From positions 6,971 through 70,970 of the forward strand of contig JBAZSJ010000024.1 in the NCBI GenBank assembly GCA_041662485.1: a stretch of 64,000 nucleotides of DNA, read 5' to 3'. A program made the position numbers and the translations under genes. Of the stretch, positions 41,903 to 51,367 are shown in pieces. The number at the start of each line of letters is the position of its first letter. The first letter of the stretch is position 1. The stretch comes from Rariglobus sp041662485 (lineage in GTDB: Bacteria > Verrucomicrobiota > Verrucomicrobiia > Opitutales > Opitutaceae). A model generated the notes under the pieces. That model did no database searches, was not told where the DNA came from, and saw nothing but the letters and a program-made list of their open reading frames with translations.

Positions 41903-42748
41903 TCAAAGCGTCACCGCCTGCAGCATTCGTTCCGCAAGCAGCGAAGCGAGCCGCGGATCCGTCGCGATCGGCTCGGTCGTCGCGGTCGACAGCCGGGTGT
42001 ATTCATTTCTCGCCGACGCGCAGATTTTCGCCACGTCACCCTCCGGTCCGGCATGTCTCCCGGGCGAAAGGAACTGCAACGCCACGATCACCTCGCCCTC
42101 GTTGAAGGGAGGCGTGCGCAGCGCGGTGGCGAGCAACGGCTCGTTGAAGGCGTAGGCGTCCCCTTCCCGGCGTTCCATCGATGCCGCGACCACCCCTTCC
42201 GCCTCTTCGCGAAGCGCGGCGCGCAACTGCCGTGCGAGATGATCCCTCACGGCGGTCACCGCACGCTGAGGCGAGCCGTGGTCGACCAGCACGACTTTCG
42301 GGCGGTTCCAATCCCGTGTCCTCGCCACCGCGCGCACTTGATCGGCCAGCATGACCGCGACCCGGCAGTCGTCGTGATCGGCCACGTTCATCAGCGGGGG
42401 CGCGAGCCGGATCACGGCTTGGGGAAACTTCACCTGAATCGCCTTCACGCGTTCCGGCACATATTCCGTGAGCGCCGCGCTCGGCCCGAAAAACAACGGC
42501 ACCAGCACGACATCGCCCGTCGGATGGCTTTTAAAATAATCGACAAGGGCCGGTTCCAGCAGTCGGGCGGGTTCGCCTCCCAGTGCCTCGACCGGCACTC
42601 CCGAGGAATGAAGCAGCGAGACCGCCTGCACCGGCTTGCCAAGCTCCCTTGCGAACGCCTGGGCGACCTTCCTCAGGCTCAAAGTCGGCTCGGCCCGTAA
42701 TGAACCGTTGTCGAACAAAAAGCAGAAAGGGGCGGCGGCGGTAAACAC
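41903..42748 (-). CDS. Sirohydrochlorin cobalto/ferrochelatase-like (CbiX-type) protein
   Basis: 281 residues with GTG start at 42748 (MFTAAAPFCFLFDNGSLRAE); longer frames run antisense to the lipoprotein gene and are rejected. Two CbiX-like half-domains: the first with VSLLHSSGV, DVVLVPLFFGPSAALTEYVP; the second with VVLVDHGSPQRAVTAVRDHL and VIVALQFLSPGRHAGPEGDV. The His in DHGSP and the one in GRHAGPEGD are candidate metal ligands. It would insert Co or Fe into sirohydrochlorin for cobalamin or siroheme; no other tetrapyrrole genes are in the window. Confidence 0.7.
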   Translation of the reverse strand: MFTAAAPFCFLFDNGSLRAEPTLSLRKVAQAFARELGKPVQAVSLLHSSGVPVEALGGEPARLLEPALVDYFKSHPTGDVVLVPLFFGPSAALTEYVPERVKAIQVKFPQAVIRLAPPLMNVADHDDCRVAVMLADQVRAVARTRDWNRPKVVLVDHGSPQRAVTAVRDHLARQLRAALREEAEGVVAASMERREGDAYAFNEPLLATALRTPPFNEGEVIVALQFLSPGRHAGPEGDVAKICASARNEYTRLSTATTEPIATDPRLASLLAERMLQAVTL

Positions 42749-42832
42749 GGTTTGATCGCGGGATGAGTTAAATGACTTGCCGACCCAAAACGATTGTTCA
42801 ATAAGGTCAAACACGTCGCCTTTAACCAACCT

Positions 42833-43381
42833 ATGAATCTGCTCACCAAGAAACTTTGCTTCGTCACCATCGCCGCCGCCGTCGTCCTGACCGGCTGCTC
42901 CAAAAAACCCAAGCGCCCCGACCCTTCCACCACCATGATGGGCCCCACCGGCAACGGCATCGACCCTAGCAATATTGGTGATTTGAATGCCCCTGGCACC
43001 AATCTCGGTGGCGGCAACTCCGCCCTCGGCGATCAGGACCGCACCTCGCTCGCGACCGAGACCGTTTACTTCGACTTCGACAAGTCCGGCATCAAGACCT
43101 CCGAGCGTCCGAAGCTCGAAGCCGCCAAGAAGTTCCTCGACGAGCACGCCGATGCCCGCCTCCTCCTGGAAGGCCACTGCGACTGGAAGGGCACCGCCGA
43201 GTATAACCTCGGTCTCGGTGACCGCCGCGCCAATGCCGCCAAGGAATACCTCCTGACCCTCGGCGTCCCCGCCGACAAGCTCGAGACCCTCTCCAAGGGC
43301 AGCTTGGATGCCGTCGAGCAATCCGACGACGCCACCATGGCCAAAGACCGCCGCGTTGAGCTGGTTGTGCTGAAGAAATAA
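42833..43381 (+). CDS. Peptidoglycan-associated lipoprotein (OmpA C-terminal domain)
   Basis: 182 residues from ATG 42833. A lipoprotein signal peptide ends at VLTGC. The OmpA/Pal domain (~75-180) has VYFDFDKSGI, LLLEGHCDWKGTAEYNLGLG, DRRANAAKEYL and DRRVELVVLK, the peptidoglycan-binding signature. Typical of Pal of the Tol system, but no tol genes adjoin it. A YfiB-type partner for the YfiR-like protein at 45645 is an alternative, since both lie within 3 kb. A clear terminator follows at 43402. Confidence 0.88.
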   Translation: MNLLTKKLCFVTIAAAVVLTGCSKKPKRPDPSTTMMGPTGNGIDPSNIGDLNAPGTNLGGGNSALGDQDRTSLATETVYFDFDKSGIKTSERPKLEAAKKFLDEHADARLLLEGHCDWKGTAEYNLGLGDRRANAAKEYLLTLGVPADKLETLSKGSLDAVEQSDDATMAKDRRVELVVLKK

Positions 43382-43401
43382 TCTCCGTCCCCGTGACGTT
43401 C

Positions 43402-43432
43402 AAAAAGCCCCGGAGCAATCCGGGGCTTTTTT
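43402..43432 (+). terminator. Intrinsic terminator after the Pal-like gene
   Basis: AGCCCCGGA gcaa TCCGGGGCT stem, preceded by A5 and followed by T6. Confidence 0.9.
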
Positions 43433-43626
43433 GTGCCTTCAAGGGAAGAGCACCCCCTGTTTTCCCCCTAGGTGTTACGGGGTGTAATCCTCATATCCGG
43501 CAAGTTACTTGAAGTTGTTGCGATGTCTCTACATGAACAAGGGGTTGAACGGCGCAGACATCCGCTTTTTCGCAACGCAGGAATCTGAGCCGCCAACTTG
43601 GTCCGCCCCGTATTTACCATCCCCCA

Positions 43627-45645
43627 ATGCACCGTAGATTTTGCCACTTGAGTCCTTTATTTATGACGAGTTCCCTATTTCTCAGGTCCTGGCGTCTGCA
43701 AGCGACGATACTTCTCGTCATCACCTGTCAATCGCGCGCTCAACTGAGCCCCGTTGCCAACAGCCCGTCCTCCACCGTGGGCGATATCCCTTTGGAGCAG
43801 CTGATGCAGCTTCCGGTGGAATTTGTGACGGGAGCCTCAAAGTATGAGCAAAACATCCAGCGCGCTCCCGCCAGCGTGAGCGTGTTTACCTCCGAGGATA
43901 TCCAAAACTACGGCTGGCAAACCTTGTCCGATGCATTGCGCAGTGCTCCGGGGTTTTTCATAAACAGTGATCGTTTCTACGATTACATGGGAAATCGTGG
44001 TTTCACCCGCCCGTATGACTACAATTCGCGCACCTTGGTGCTCGTCGGTGGGCACCGCATCAACGATTCCCTTTTTCAACAAGGTTCGATCGGCACCGAT
44101 TTCATTCTGGATCTCGATCTGGTCGAACGCATCGAAATCATCCACGGCCCGAGTTCCTCGCTTTACGGCAGCAGCGCGTTTTACGGAGCGATCAACGTGA
44201 TCCCCAAAAAAGGCATCGATTTTGCAGGCGGACAGGCATCGGTCTCCGCAGGATCGGAGCCCAGCGCCAAGGGTCGTGTCACCATGGGCAATCGGACCGC
44301 CGCCGGCGTTGATTACGTCATCTCGGCCACCGAATGGTGGTCCAGCGGAGAAACGGATTTCGCCCTGCCGCAAAGCTGGCGCACCGCCACCGGCCTGACC
44401 GGGACAAGCGCCAATAATCAGGACGGCATGCACAACCAGAGCGTCTACGCCAACGCTTCCTGGAAATGGCTCGAGATGGAGGCCGCTTACGTGATGAGGG
44501 ATAAAAATGTCCTCCCTCCGGTTTATTTGACCAATCTGACCGATCCCTCCCACGCCACCGACCAGCGCGCGTATGCTCTTGCCCGTGCAACCGGGCACCC
44601 CACCGCCGACTCCTCGCTCGTCACCACGTTGTCCGTTGACTACTATGGCTACGACGCCCTGTTCTCTCCCGCATTCCTGGGCTTCAACCAGCAGGAGCTC
44701 CACACCGAGGCCTTGTCGATGAATTTTGAGACCCGCTGGCAGCAGACGTTTGACAACGGAAACGTGATGATGGCCGGGTTTGAATACCAAGAGAACTTCA
44801 TCCAGCGCACATCACGGGACGACCTCGTTAATTCCGCCAACACGGTAAGCGTGGAGACCAGTTCCAATTATGTCAGCCCGTTCACGCAGTTCGACTGGGT
44901 TCTCGGACGCGGTTTTTTCCTTTCCACGGGAGCGCGCTTTGACTCCTACAGCACCGGGGATCAACGGCTCACTCCCCGCGTCGGACTGATTTGGGTGCCG
45001 TCTCCTTCCACGGATTTCAAGTTGCTTTACGGTCAGGCGTTCCGTGTGCCAAATGTCGGCGAGCGAGCTCTCAGCGAGAGCATCCCGGGGCCGCATCCCG
45101 AACTCAAACCCGAAACCAACGAGAGCTGGGAACTGGTCGCGGACCACAAATTCAACGCCGTCTGGCGTGGGGACGCCCACCTTTATTTCACGCAATCCAG
45201 CGATCTCATCATCGCCACCGCAGTCAATGCCGGGACCATCACCACCGAGGGAGTCGAGGCCGGTCTTTCGGCGTTTTTCCCCTCCAATATCCAGCTGCGC
45301 GGCAGCGCCACCCTCCAGCGCTCCTACGATGGCAACGACAACGACGTGGTCGACGCGCCCCGCACCCTCTTCAAGCTCAATGCCTCGGCCCCCGTCTACG
45401 AAAAATGGCTGCGCGCATCCTGCGAAATCCAATACGTGGGTGATCGCGAGGATATCACCGGCGCCCCTCTTGGCGATTACCTGACGGCCAATTTCACCCT
45501 GCGCGCCATCCATGTCTGGCGGCGCTGGGATCTGAGCCTGTCCGTTTATAATATAGGAGGAGGCCAGTGGGCGGACTCCACCAATACCGGACAAATTCAA
45601 TCCATCCCGACCTCCGTTGTCGGCAAGGTGACGCTCGATTTCTGA
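43627..45645 (+). CDS. TonB-dependent receptor heading a sensory operon
   Basis: 672 residues; a shorter start at 43663 (MTSSLFLRSW) is also possible and gives a better signal peptide. The plug (~60-170) contains PASVSVFTSEDIQNYGWQTL, IEIIHGPSSSLYGSSAFYG and NVIPKK; the barrel ends VVGKVTLDF. TonB receptors transport or sense specific ligands. Its TGA overlaps the next gene's ATG (TGATG at 45643-45647), and the next three genes are coupled in the same way, so it probably acts as the outer-membrane sensor or transporter for the signalling set. Confidence 0.9.
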   Translation: MHRRFCHLSPLFMTSSLFLRSWRLQATILLVITCQSRAQLSPVANSPSSTVGDIPLEQLMQLPVEFVTGASKYEQNIQRAPASVSVFTSEDIQNYGWQTLSDALRSAPGFFINSDRFYDYMGNRGFTRPYDYNSRTLVLVGGHRINDSLFQQGSIGTDFILDLDLVERIEIIHGPSSSLYGSSAFYGAINVIPKKGIDFAGGQASVSAGSEPSAKGRVTMGNRTAAGVDYVISATEWWSSGETDFALPQSWRTATGLTGTSANNQDGMHNQSVYANASWKWLEMEAAYVMRDKNVLPPVYLTNLTDPSHATDQRAYALARATGHPTADSSLVTTLSVDYYGYDALFSPAFLGFNQQELHTEALSMNFETRWQQTFDNGNVMMAGFEYQENFIQRTSRDDLVNSANTVSVETSSNYVSPFTQFDWVLGRGFFLSTGARFDSYSTGDQRLTPRVGLIWVPSPSTDFKLLYGQAFRVPNVGERALSESIPGPHPELKPETNESWELVADHKFNAVWRGDAHLYFTQSSDLIIATAVNAGTITTEGVEAGLSAFFPSNIQLRGSATLQRSYDGNDNDVVDAPRTLFKLNASAPVYEKWLRASCEIQYVGDREDITGAPLGDYLTANFTLRAIHVWRRWDLSLSVYNIGGGQWADSTNTGQIQSIPTSVVGKVTLDF

Positions 45646-46244
45646 TGCTCTCCAGTCTCGTCATTCGATGGCGCCGGTTGCTCTTCGCAAGCCTGGCCGC
45701 ATGCGGATTCGGCTTGGCGCCTGTTGAGGCGCAGTCCACCGGCGCGGCTTTTTCCGCCGATGCCGTCAAGGCGGCCTATCTGGTCAACTTCATCCGGTTC
45801 ACGGAGTGGCCGGCATCCGCGTTTCCCTCCGAAGACGCCCCGTTCGTGATTGGAGTCGCCGGCAACCGGGAACTCGAGGAATACCTGTGGAAAATCACCG
45901 GGGGAAAGCCCCTTCAAGGCCGCAAGGTTCGCATCGTCCGTCTCGCCAACCTCGACGATGCGGCGAACTGCCAGTTGCTCTATATCCAGTCATCCGACTC
46001 CGTGCCCTTGGTGCCGACTGCCGAGTGGCTTTCCGCCGTCCGGAAAAAGCCGGTCCTGACGATCGCAAACGAGCCCGGATTCATCGCGAAAGGCGGGATC
46101 ATCAATTTCTATACGGACGGCAACAACCTGCGCTTCGAAATATCCCCGACCGCCGCCCTGGCCGTCGGTTTGCAACTCAGCTCCCGTCTGCTCGCCCTGG
46201 CTCGCATCGTGCGACCTGACGCGGTCCCGCCCGTGTCCCCATGA
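45645..46244 (+). CDS. YfiR-like (DUF4154) periplasmic protein
   Basis: 199 residues. The signal peptide ends near VEAQS. The family core is AVKAAYLVNFIRFTEWPASA, FVIGVAGNRELEEYLWKITG and a C-terminal KGGIINFYTDGNNLRFEISP. YfiR restrains the diguanylate cyclase YfiN in Pseudomonas by binding it in the periplasm; homologues next to histidine kinases are thought to control the kinase in the same way. It lies between the TonB receptor and a membrane kinase, with ATG/TGA overlaps on both sides. Confidence 0.88.
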   Translation: MLSSLVIRWRRLLFASLAACGFGLAPVEAQSTGAAFSADAVKAAYLVNFIRFTEWPASAFPSEDAPFVIGVAGNRELEEYLWKITGGKPLQGRKVRIVRLANLDDAANCQLLYIQSSDSVPLVPTAEWLSAVRKKPVLTIANEPGFIAKGGIINFYTDGNNLRFEISPTAALAVGLQLSSRLLALARIVRPDAVPPVSP

Positions 46245-47866
46245 ACAGGATGTCACATTCCATCCACCGGCAGATTCTGCTGTTTGCATGCTTGATCTGT
46301 CTCGCCGTGCTTCTGCCGGTCGGCGGCGTTCTGCTGCTGAATCACATCAGCCAGTTCAAGACCAAGCTCAGCCAGTCTTTTCAGGCCACCGCACGCATCA
46401 TCGCCACCAACTCGTCCGCCGCGCTGGCCTTCAATGACAAGGCCGCGGCCAAGGAAATTCTGGAGTCCCTCGTCAACGACCACTCGATCTCCTCGGCCGT
46501 GCTCTACGACAAGGCGGGGGGCCTCCTCGTTAGCTACGGCGAAATCCCCTCCATGTCTCCGTCCGCGCAACGGAACGACGGTTTTTCCTCCGTTCGCGTG
46601 GAGGTATCCTACAAAGGGGAACCTTACGGCCAGTTGTTGCTGCTGAGCCGGTATCCGGCGGAACTGCGCTCGACGATCGCCACCTGGGTTTTCGTTTACT
46701 GCACGGGAATCCTGCTGGCCGGTGCGCTGGCCTTTATGCTGGCCAGCCGTTTTCATCGGGCCGTTGCCGTTCCCCTGCAGTTGTTGGCAAACACCGCCGC
46801 CGATGTGACCGCCAGCCAAAACTACAATGTCCGGATGCCTGTGAACGGTCCGCGGGAGATCAGTGAACTGGCGAAGGTCTTCAACGCCATGCTTGAGGAA
46901 ATCGGCCGGCGGGATGCCGATCTCGCCGCGAAAAGCGTGGCCCTTTCCCTTCAGCTCAAGGAACTGCGCCGGGAGGTGCAGGAACGCGAGGCGGCCGAAC
47001 AGCGCCTGCGCGAAAACAATCGCGAAATGATGCGCCTCTCCCGCGAAGCCGGCATGGCCGAGGTCGCCACCGGCGTGCTGCACAACATCGGAAACGCGCT
47101 CAACAGCATCAATGTCTCGACCGAACTCCTGTTCGCCCAAATCCAGGATCAGGCGCGCGGATCTTCCTCGGCCCTGCGCGATTTTTTCACCGCTCCGCCT
47201 GAAAATGCCGCCGCCGTTTTCTCCTCGCATCCCACCGGTCCCGGCGTGAAAAAATTCGCGACCTCCCTCTCAAGCCTCGTCGCCGTCCAGATGGAGGAGG
47301 CCTCCCGTGAACTCGCCGCGCTCCGCACCGGCGTGACCCATCTCAAGGACATCGTCTCCCGTCAGCAGTCGCTCGCGAAAAACGCCCCGATCAGCGAACC
47401 CTTCGATCTGCGCGAGGCGATCAGCGACGCCATCCTGCTCAATAAGATAAGTCCGAAGGACGTCAGCCTGCGGATCGAACAACCGCCCGAAGGTCCGGTC
47501 ACCGCCTACGCCGATCGCGGCTCCGTCGTGCAGATCCTGATCAATCTTATCACCAACGCCCGCGAGGCCGTGGAAGAAACCCAAGGGACGGAAAAGATCA
47601 TCCTCATCGGGATCGCCCGGACGCCCGACGGCGAACACACCTCCGTTTCCGTGACCGACAACGGATGCGGAATTGCTTCCGACCAGCTTGTATCCATCTT
47701 CTCGTATGGTTTCACCACCAAGAAAGGCGGGCATGGCTTCGGTCTGCACAACGCCGCCAACATCGCCCGCCTCATGGGGGGCAGCCTGCTCGTCCAAAGC
47801 GACGGCCCCGGCAAAGGCACCACTTTCACCCTTATGCTTCCCAGCAGCCAATCACTATTCCCATGA
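46241..47866 (+). CDS. Membrane sensor histidine kinase with CHASE8-like sensor and HAMP
   Basis: 541 residues. Two membrane helices (~12-34 and ~146-168) flank a ~110-residue periplasmic sensor, which resembles the CHASE8 domain of YfiN (SQSFQATARIIATNSSAALA). A HAMP domain lies at ~170-225, then a coiled coil. The phospho-acceptor H281 is in GVLHNIGNALNSI, and the HATPase shows VQILINLITNAREA, DNGCGI and GGHGFGLHNAA. The HisKA motif is of the HNIGN type rather than HELRTP. Likely regulated by the YfiR-like partner. Stop overlaps the next ATG. Confidence 0.9.
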   Translation: MNRMSHSIHRQILLFACLICLAVLLPVGGVLLLNHISQFKTKLSQSFQATARIIATNSSAALAFNDKAAAKEILESLVNDHSISSAVLYDKAGGLLVSYGEIPSMSPSAQRNDGFSSVRVEVSYKGEPYGQLLLLSRYPAELRSTIATWVFVYCTGILLAGALAFMLASRFHRAVAVPLQLLANTAADVTASQNYNVRMPVNGPREISELAKVFNAMLEEIGRRDADLAAKSVALSLQLKELRREVQEREAAEQRLRENNREMMRLSREAGMAEVATGVLHNIGNALNSINVSTELLFAQIQDQARGSSSALRDFFTAPPENAAAVFSSHPTGPGVKKFATSLSSLVAVQMEEASRELAALRTGVTHLKDIVSRQQSLAKNAPISEPFDLREAISDAILLNKISPKDVSLRIEQPPEGPVTAYADRGSVVQILINLITNAREAVEETQGTEKIILIGIARTPDGEHTSVSVTDNGCGIASDQLVSIFSYGFTTKKGGHGFGLHNAANIARLMGGSLLVQSDGPGKGTTFTLMLPSSQSLFP

Positions 47867-49140
47867 TCATTGACAACCGACGCATCCTGATAGCCGACGA
47901 TCTTCCAGCCATTCATGAGGATTACAGAAAGATCCTGAATCCCCGTGCCGCCTCCGCCACCGTGGAAGGGATTGCGGACTTCGCCCCTCACTTTTCGCCG
48001 CCATCCGTGTCCGGCCTTCCTCCCTTTCAGATTGAGACCGTCATGCAGGGCGAGGACGCCATCCGCGCCGTGACGCAAGCCCGGGCGGAGGGGCATCCGT
48101 TCGCCATGGTCTTTCTCGATGTGCGCATGCCTCCAGGCATCGACGGCGTCGAGACGGCGCAGCGGCTGCGGACGGTCGATCCCACCCTGCAGGTCGTCCT
48201 CTGCACGGCCTACTCCGATTATTCGTTTGCCGAGATCGCCCGGCGTTTTCAGGAAAGCGACGGTCTCCTCATCCTTAAAAAACCGTTCGATCCCACGGAG
48301 GTTCAGCAACTGGCCCATACGCTTTGCCGCAAATGGATGCTCTCCACGGAAAACAAGATCCTCTTGGAGGGCCTTGAGCTGCGGGTCAGGCAGCGCACGG
48401 CGGAGCTCGAACAGGCCAAGCGCGACCTGGAGATCGCCCTTTATCGGGCTGAGGCCGCCAGCCGCACAAAGAGCGACTTCGTCCGTTGCGTGAGCCACGA
48501 GCTCAACACGCCTCTCAACGGCATCCAGGGGGCTGCTTCCGTGATCGAGCTTTCATCCGATCCGGAGTCGGCGGAAATGGGCCGGATCATGCTCGAGTCT
48601 TCCGAGCGCCTGAACCGCCTGTTCTCCCGCATCCTGCTCTACCTGGAAATAGACACCCAGCCATCCTCCGAACGCCATCTCGTGCAGTTGGCCGCGGTCG
48701 TTGAACAAGGCGTCGCCCCCTATCGTGATCGTGCGGAAAAAAAGGGGATTTCCTTTGCGCTGGAAAATTGCTGTCCGCCCGCGCTCTGGTTCAACGCCGA
48801 CGCCTCAAAGCTTGTCCACGCCCTTGGGGCCCTCGTCGAGAATGCCGTGAAATTCACCGAGCATGGCAACATCTCAGTTCGCCTGAGCGCCGCACCGGAT
48901 GGCGTTTTTTATGCCGAGGTCGAGGATACGGGGCCGGGAATACCCGAGCCTCAACTAACGAGTCTTTACGAACTGTTCACTCCCGGGGAACTGCATTTGC
49001 GTCGCAGTCACGAAGGCATCGGTATCGGGCTTACGCTGGCCAAGCGAATCGCCCAGCACATGGGCGGCGACTTGCAGCATCAAAACCAGAGGACTGGCGG
49101 CAGTGTTTTCACGCTCACACTCCCTTGCTGGCATAAATAA
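47863..49140 (+). CDS. Receiver-first histidine kinase (REC-HisKA-HATPase)
   Basis: 425 residues with no membrane segment. The N-terminal receiver (~7-145) has D12/D13, phospho-acceptor D86 (MVFLDVRMPPGIDG) and Lys in LILKKPFD; a ~30-residue insertion between strands 1 and 2 makes it longer than usual. A coiled coil (~160-200) leads to HisKA with H212 (CVSHELNTPLNGI) and HATPase (DTGPGIPE, GIGIGLTLAKR). It likely takes phosphate from the adjacent membrane kinase. The output DNA-binding protein is not in the operon; the orphan regulator at 41222 is a candidate. Confidence 0.88.
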   Translation: MIIDNRRILIADDLPAIHEDYRKILNPRAASATVEGIADFAPHFSPPSVSGLPPFQIETVMQGEDAIRAVTQARAEGHPFAMVFLDVRMPPGIDGVETAQRLRTVDPTLQVVLCTAYSDYSFAEIARRFQESDGLLILKKPFDPTEVQQLAHTLCRKWMLSTENKILLEGLELRVRQRTAELEQAKRDLEIALYRAEAASRTKSDFVRCVSHELNTPLNGIQGAASVIELSSDPESAEMGRIMLESSERLNRLFSRILLYLEIDTQPSSERHLVQLAAVVEQGVAPYRDRAEKKGISFALENCCPPALWFNADASKLVHALGALVENAVKFTEHGNISVRLSAAPDGVFYAEVEDTGPGIPEPQLTSLYELFTPGELHLRRSHEGIGIGLTLAKRIAQHMGGDLQHQNQRTGGSVFTLTLPCWHK

Positions 49141-49217
49141 CTGCAAACAGGGCGAACGCCTCCCCCCTCTCCGCAGCGAAGTCCCCAAGAAACAAAAAAG
49201 TCATTTTCATCTTCACC

Positions 49218-49769
49218 ATGAAACTCAGGACATTCCAACTATCGGATACGGACGCAGTGGTGGATGTTTACCGTGATGCCATTCGTCGTATCGGGCCCAC
49301 CAAATACTCTCCGGAGGAGGTCGCCGCCTGGGCCCGCCATCCCGCCGACGTGGAAGAGTTCGGCCATCGACTCGCCCGTGGCTACACCTTGGTCGCCGAG
49401 GAAGACTCTCGCATCCACGCCTTCGGCCAGGTCGAGCCGCGCAATTGTTTCGCGTTCCTTTACACCACCGGGACCGCAAAAACCAAATGCCTGGGCGCGG
49501 CGATCTACGACGCCATGGAAGCCTACGCCTATGCCGACGGGGTGATTGACATGTATGCCGAGGCGAGCCGCATCTCGCTGCTCTTTTGCCTTCACCGAGG
49601 CTTCACCGTTTACGAGGTCATCCACCAAAACCACTTCGGCGTAGAATTGGAATGGTATCGCATGATCAAAACGCGCGAGGCCGCCCTGTCTCCGAGCTCC
49701 TTCAAAGCACGGTTGCGGGCCATGCGGGTCCACGCCTCGTCCACGGACTGCTCCCGGAGCGTAGCCTGA
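49218..49769 (+). CDS. GNAT-family N-acetyltransferase
   Basis: 183 residues. The family fold shows MKLRTFQLSDTDAVVDVYRD, VAEEDSRIHAFGQVEP, then a C-terminal AEASRISLLFCLHRGFTVYE, where the acetyl-CoA loop (R/Q-x-x-G-x-G/A) is altered (KTKCLGAAIYDAM). It would transfer acetyl from acetyl-CoA to an amine; the substrate is unknown. It ends directly against the stop of the convergent M20 peptidase gene (no gap). Confidence 0.8.
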   Translation: MKLRTFQLSDTDAVVDVYRDAIRRIGPTKYSPEEVAAWARHPADVEEFGHRLARGYTLVAEEDSRIHAFGQVEPRNCFAFLYTTGTAKTKCLGAAIYDAMEAYAYADGVIDMYAEASRISLLFCLHRGFTVYEVIHQNHFGVELEWYRMIKTREAALSPSSFKARLRAMRVHASSTDCSRSVA

Positions 49770-51149
49770 CTACGCAGCCGGACCCGCCACCGATTCGAGG
49801 ATTTTCTCGGAGGCCGCCATGCCGCGTTTCATCACGTCCAGGTTGAAGCTCTCGTTCGGGGCGTGCAGGTTGTCCTCCGGAAGGAAGAGTCCCATCATCA
49901 CCGAATCGAGGCCCGTGACGCGCTTGATATCGGCGATGATCGGCACGCTGCCTCCTTCGCGCAGATAGAGCGGTGACTTGCCGAACACTTCGGCGATGGC
50001 CTTGTCCGCCGCCCGGAAGGCTCGCGCCAGCACCGGCGATTGGTTCTTCGGCGTATTGGAGCGGTCCGGTGGCACCACAACATACGGAGTCCCCGCATGC
50101 TGGTCGATGATCTCAAACGTCACATCCTTCGGCATGCGCGTGCGAATGGCGGCGTAGAGCAGTTCGCGGATCTTGTCCGGCTTCTGGTTGGCCACGAGGC
50201 GGCAGCTGATCTTCACGAAAGCCTTGCTGGGGATGACCGTCTTGGTTCCTTCGCCTTGGTAGCCGCCGCCGATGCCGTTGAACTCCAGCGTGGGCAGCAC
50301 GCGCGTCGCCTCGAAGGGGGTGAACCCCGGTGGCGTGTGAAACGCAGGGATGCCGAGAAACTCGCGGTATTTCTCGGGATCGGTGCCGAGCTTGCGGATC
50401 TGGTCCCGCTCCCATTCCTCCACCGGCATCACGTCGTCGTAAAATCCATCGATGGCTACGCGACCGTCCGGCGTGTGTAGAGAGGCGCACAGCTCGGTGA
50501 CGGCCTGGATGGGGTTGCGCAATACGCCGCCGTGCAGTCCGGAGTGCAGGTCGCCCTTCGGGCCGGTCACGACCACGTCGCACAGCACGAGTCCGCGCAG
50601 CCCGCAGGTGATCACAATTTGGTCGGGTGTCGGTATGCCCGTGTCCGAAAGATACACAAAGTCCGCCTGCTTCAGCCGGTCGCTGTAGCGTTCCAGAAAC
50701 TTTGGAAAACTCGGGCTGCCCATCTCCTCCTCGCCCTCGATCATGAAGGTGATGCGCAACGGCAGGTCGGGACGGCGCTCGAGCAGGCGGGCGACCGCCG
50801 AGATATGCGTCATGAGCGGCCCCTTGTTGTCGGCCGCGCCGCGTCCGTAGAGGCGGTTGCCACGGATCTCAGGCTCGAAGGCGGCTGACTTCCAGAGATT
50901 GAGCGGATCCGCCGGCTGCACGTCGTAGTGCCCGTAGATGATCACGTGCGGCCAGGCGGGATTGGCGCCGCGCGTCGCGAGGATGATCGGATGCAGGTCG
51001 GTCTTCACGACCTCCACCGCGAAGCCGATGGACGTGAGCAGATCGGTTACGAAATTCTGCGCACCCTTCATGCCCTCCTTGAAGGCGGGATCGGCGGAGA
51101 CGCTGGGATGACGGATGAATTCCTTCAGCTTTTCAATCGGATCAAACAT
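49770..51149 (-). CDS. M20-family metallodipeptidase
   Basis: 459 residues. Metal ligands: His/Asp in YGHYDVQPAD, Asp in GRGAADNKG, Glu pair in IEGEEEMGSP, Asp in LSDTGIP, and the distal His in HAPNESF. The dimerisation lid lies at ~200-330. The family includes beta-Ala-His and general dipeptidases acting in the cytoplasm. Tail-to-tail with the acetyltransferase gene. No linked transport gene. Confidence 0.93.
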   Translation of the reverse strand: MFDPIEKLKEFIRHPSVSADPAFKEGMKGAQNFVTDLLTSIGFAVEVVKTDLHPIILATRGANPAWPHVIIYGHYDVQPADPLNLWKSAAFEPEIRGNRLYGRGAADNKGPLMTHISAVARLLERRPDLPLRITFMIEGEEEMGSPSFPKFLERYSDRLKQADFVYLSDTGIPTPDQIVITCGLRGLVLCDVVVTGPKGDLHSGLHGGVLRNPIQAVTELCASLHTPDGRVAIDGFYDDVMPVEEWERDQIRKLGTDPEKYREFLGIPAFHTPPGFTPFEATRVLPTLEFNGIGGGYQGEGTKTVIPSKAFVKISCRLVANQKPDKIRELLYAAIRTRMPKDVTFEIIDQHAGTPYVVVPPDRSNTPKNQSPVLARAFRAADKAIAEVFGKSPLYLREGGSVPIIADIKRVTGLDSVMMGLFLPEDNLHAPNESFNLDVMKRGMAASEKILESVAGPAA

Positions 51150-51367
51150 ACCCGAAAACGTGAGGGATTCGTGCGCCGTGGGCTAGTGGAAAGAAACACC
51201 GACGCGTAAATCCCTTCGAGGAACACCCCAAACATCCGGATGCATGAACTGTGACAAGCCGGCCAAACACACTGTCGCCGGTATTCGAATTGCGCCTCAC
51301 TCTCTGAACGCACTATTTATCCATTAAAGCCCCGCCGTCTTTCGATCCCCCTCCCCCCACTCGTCCC

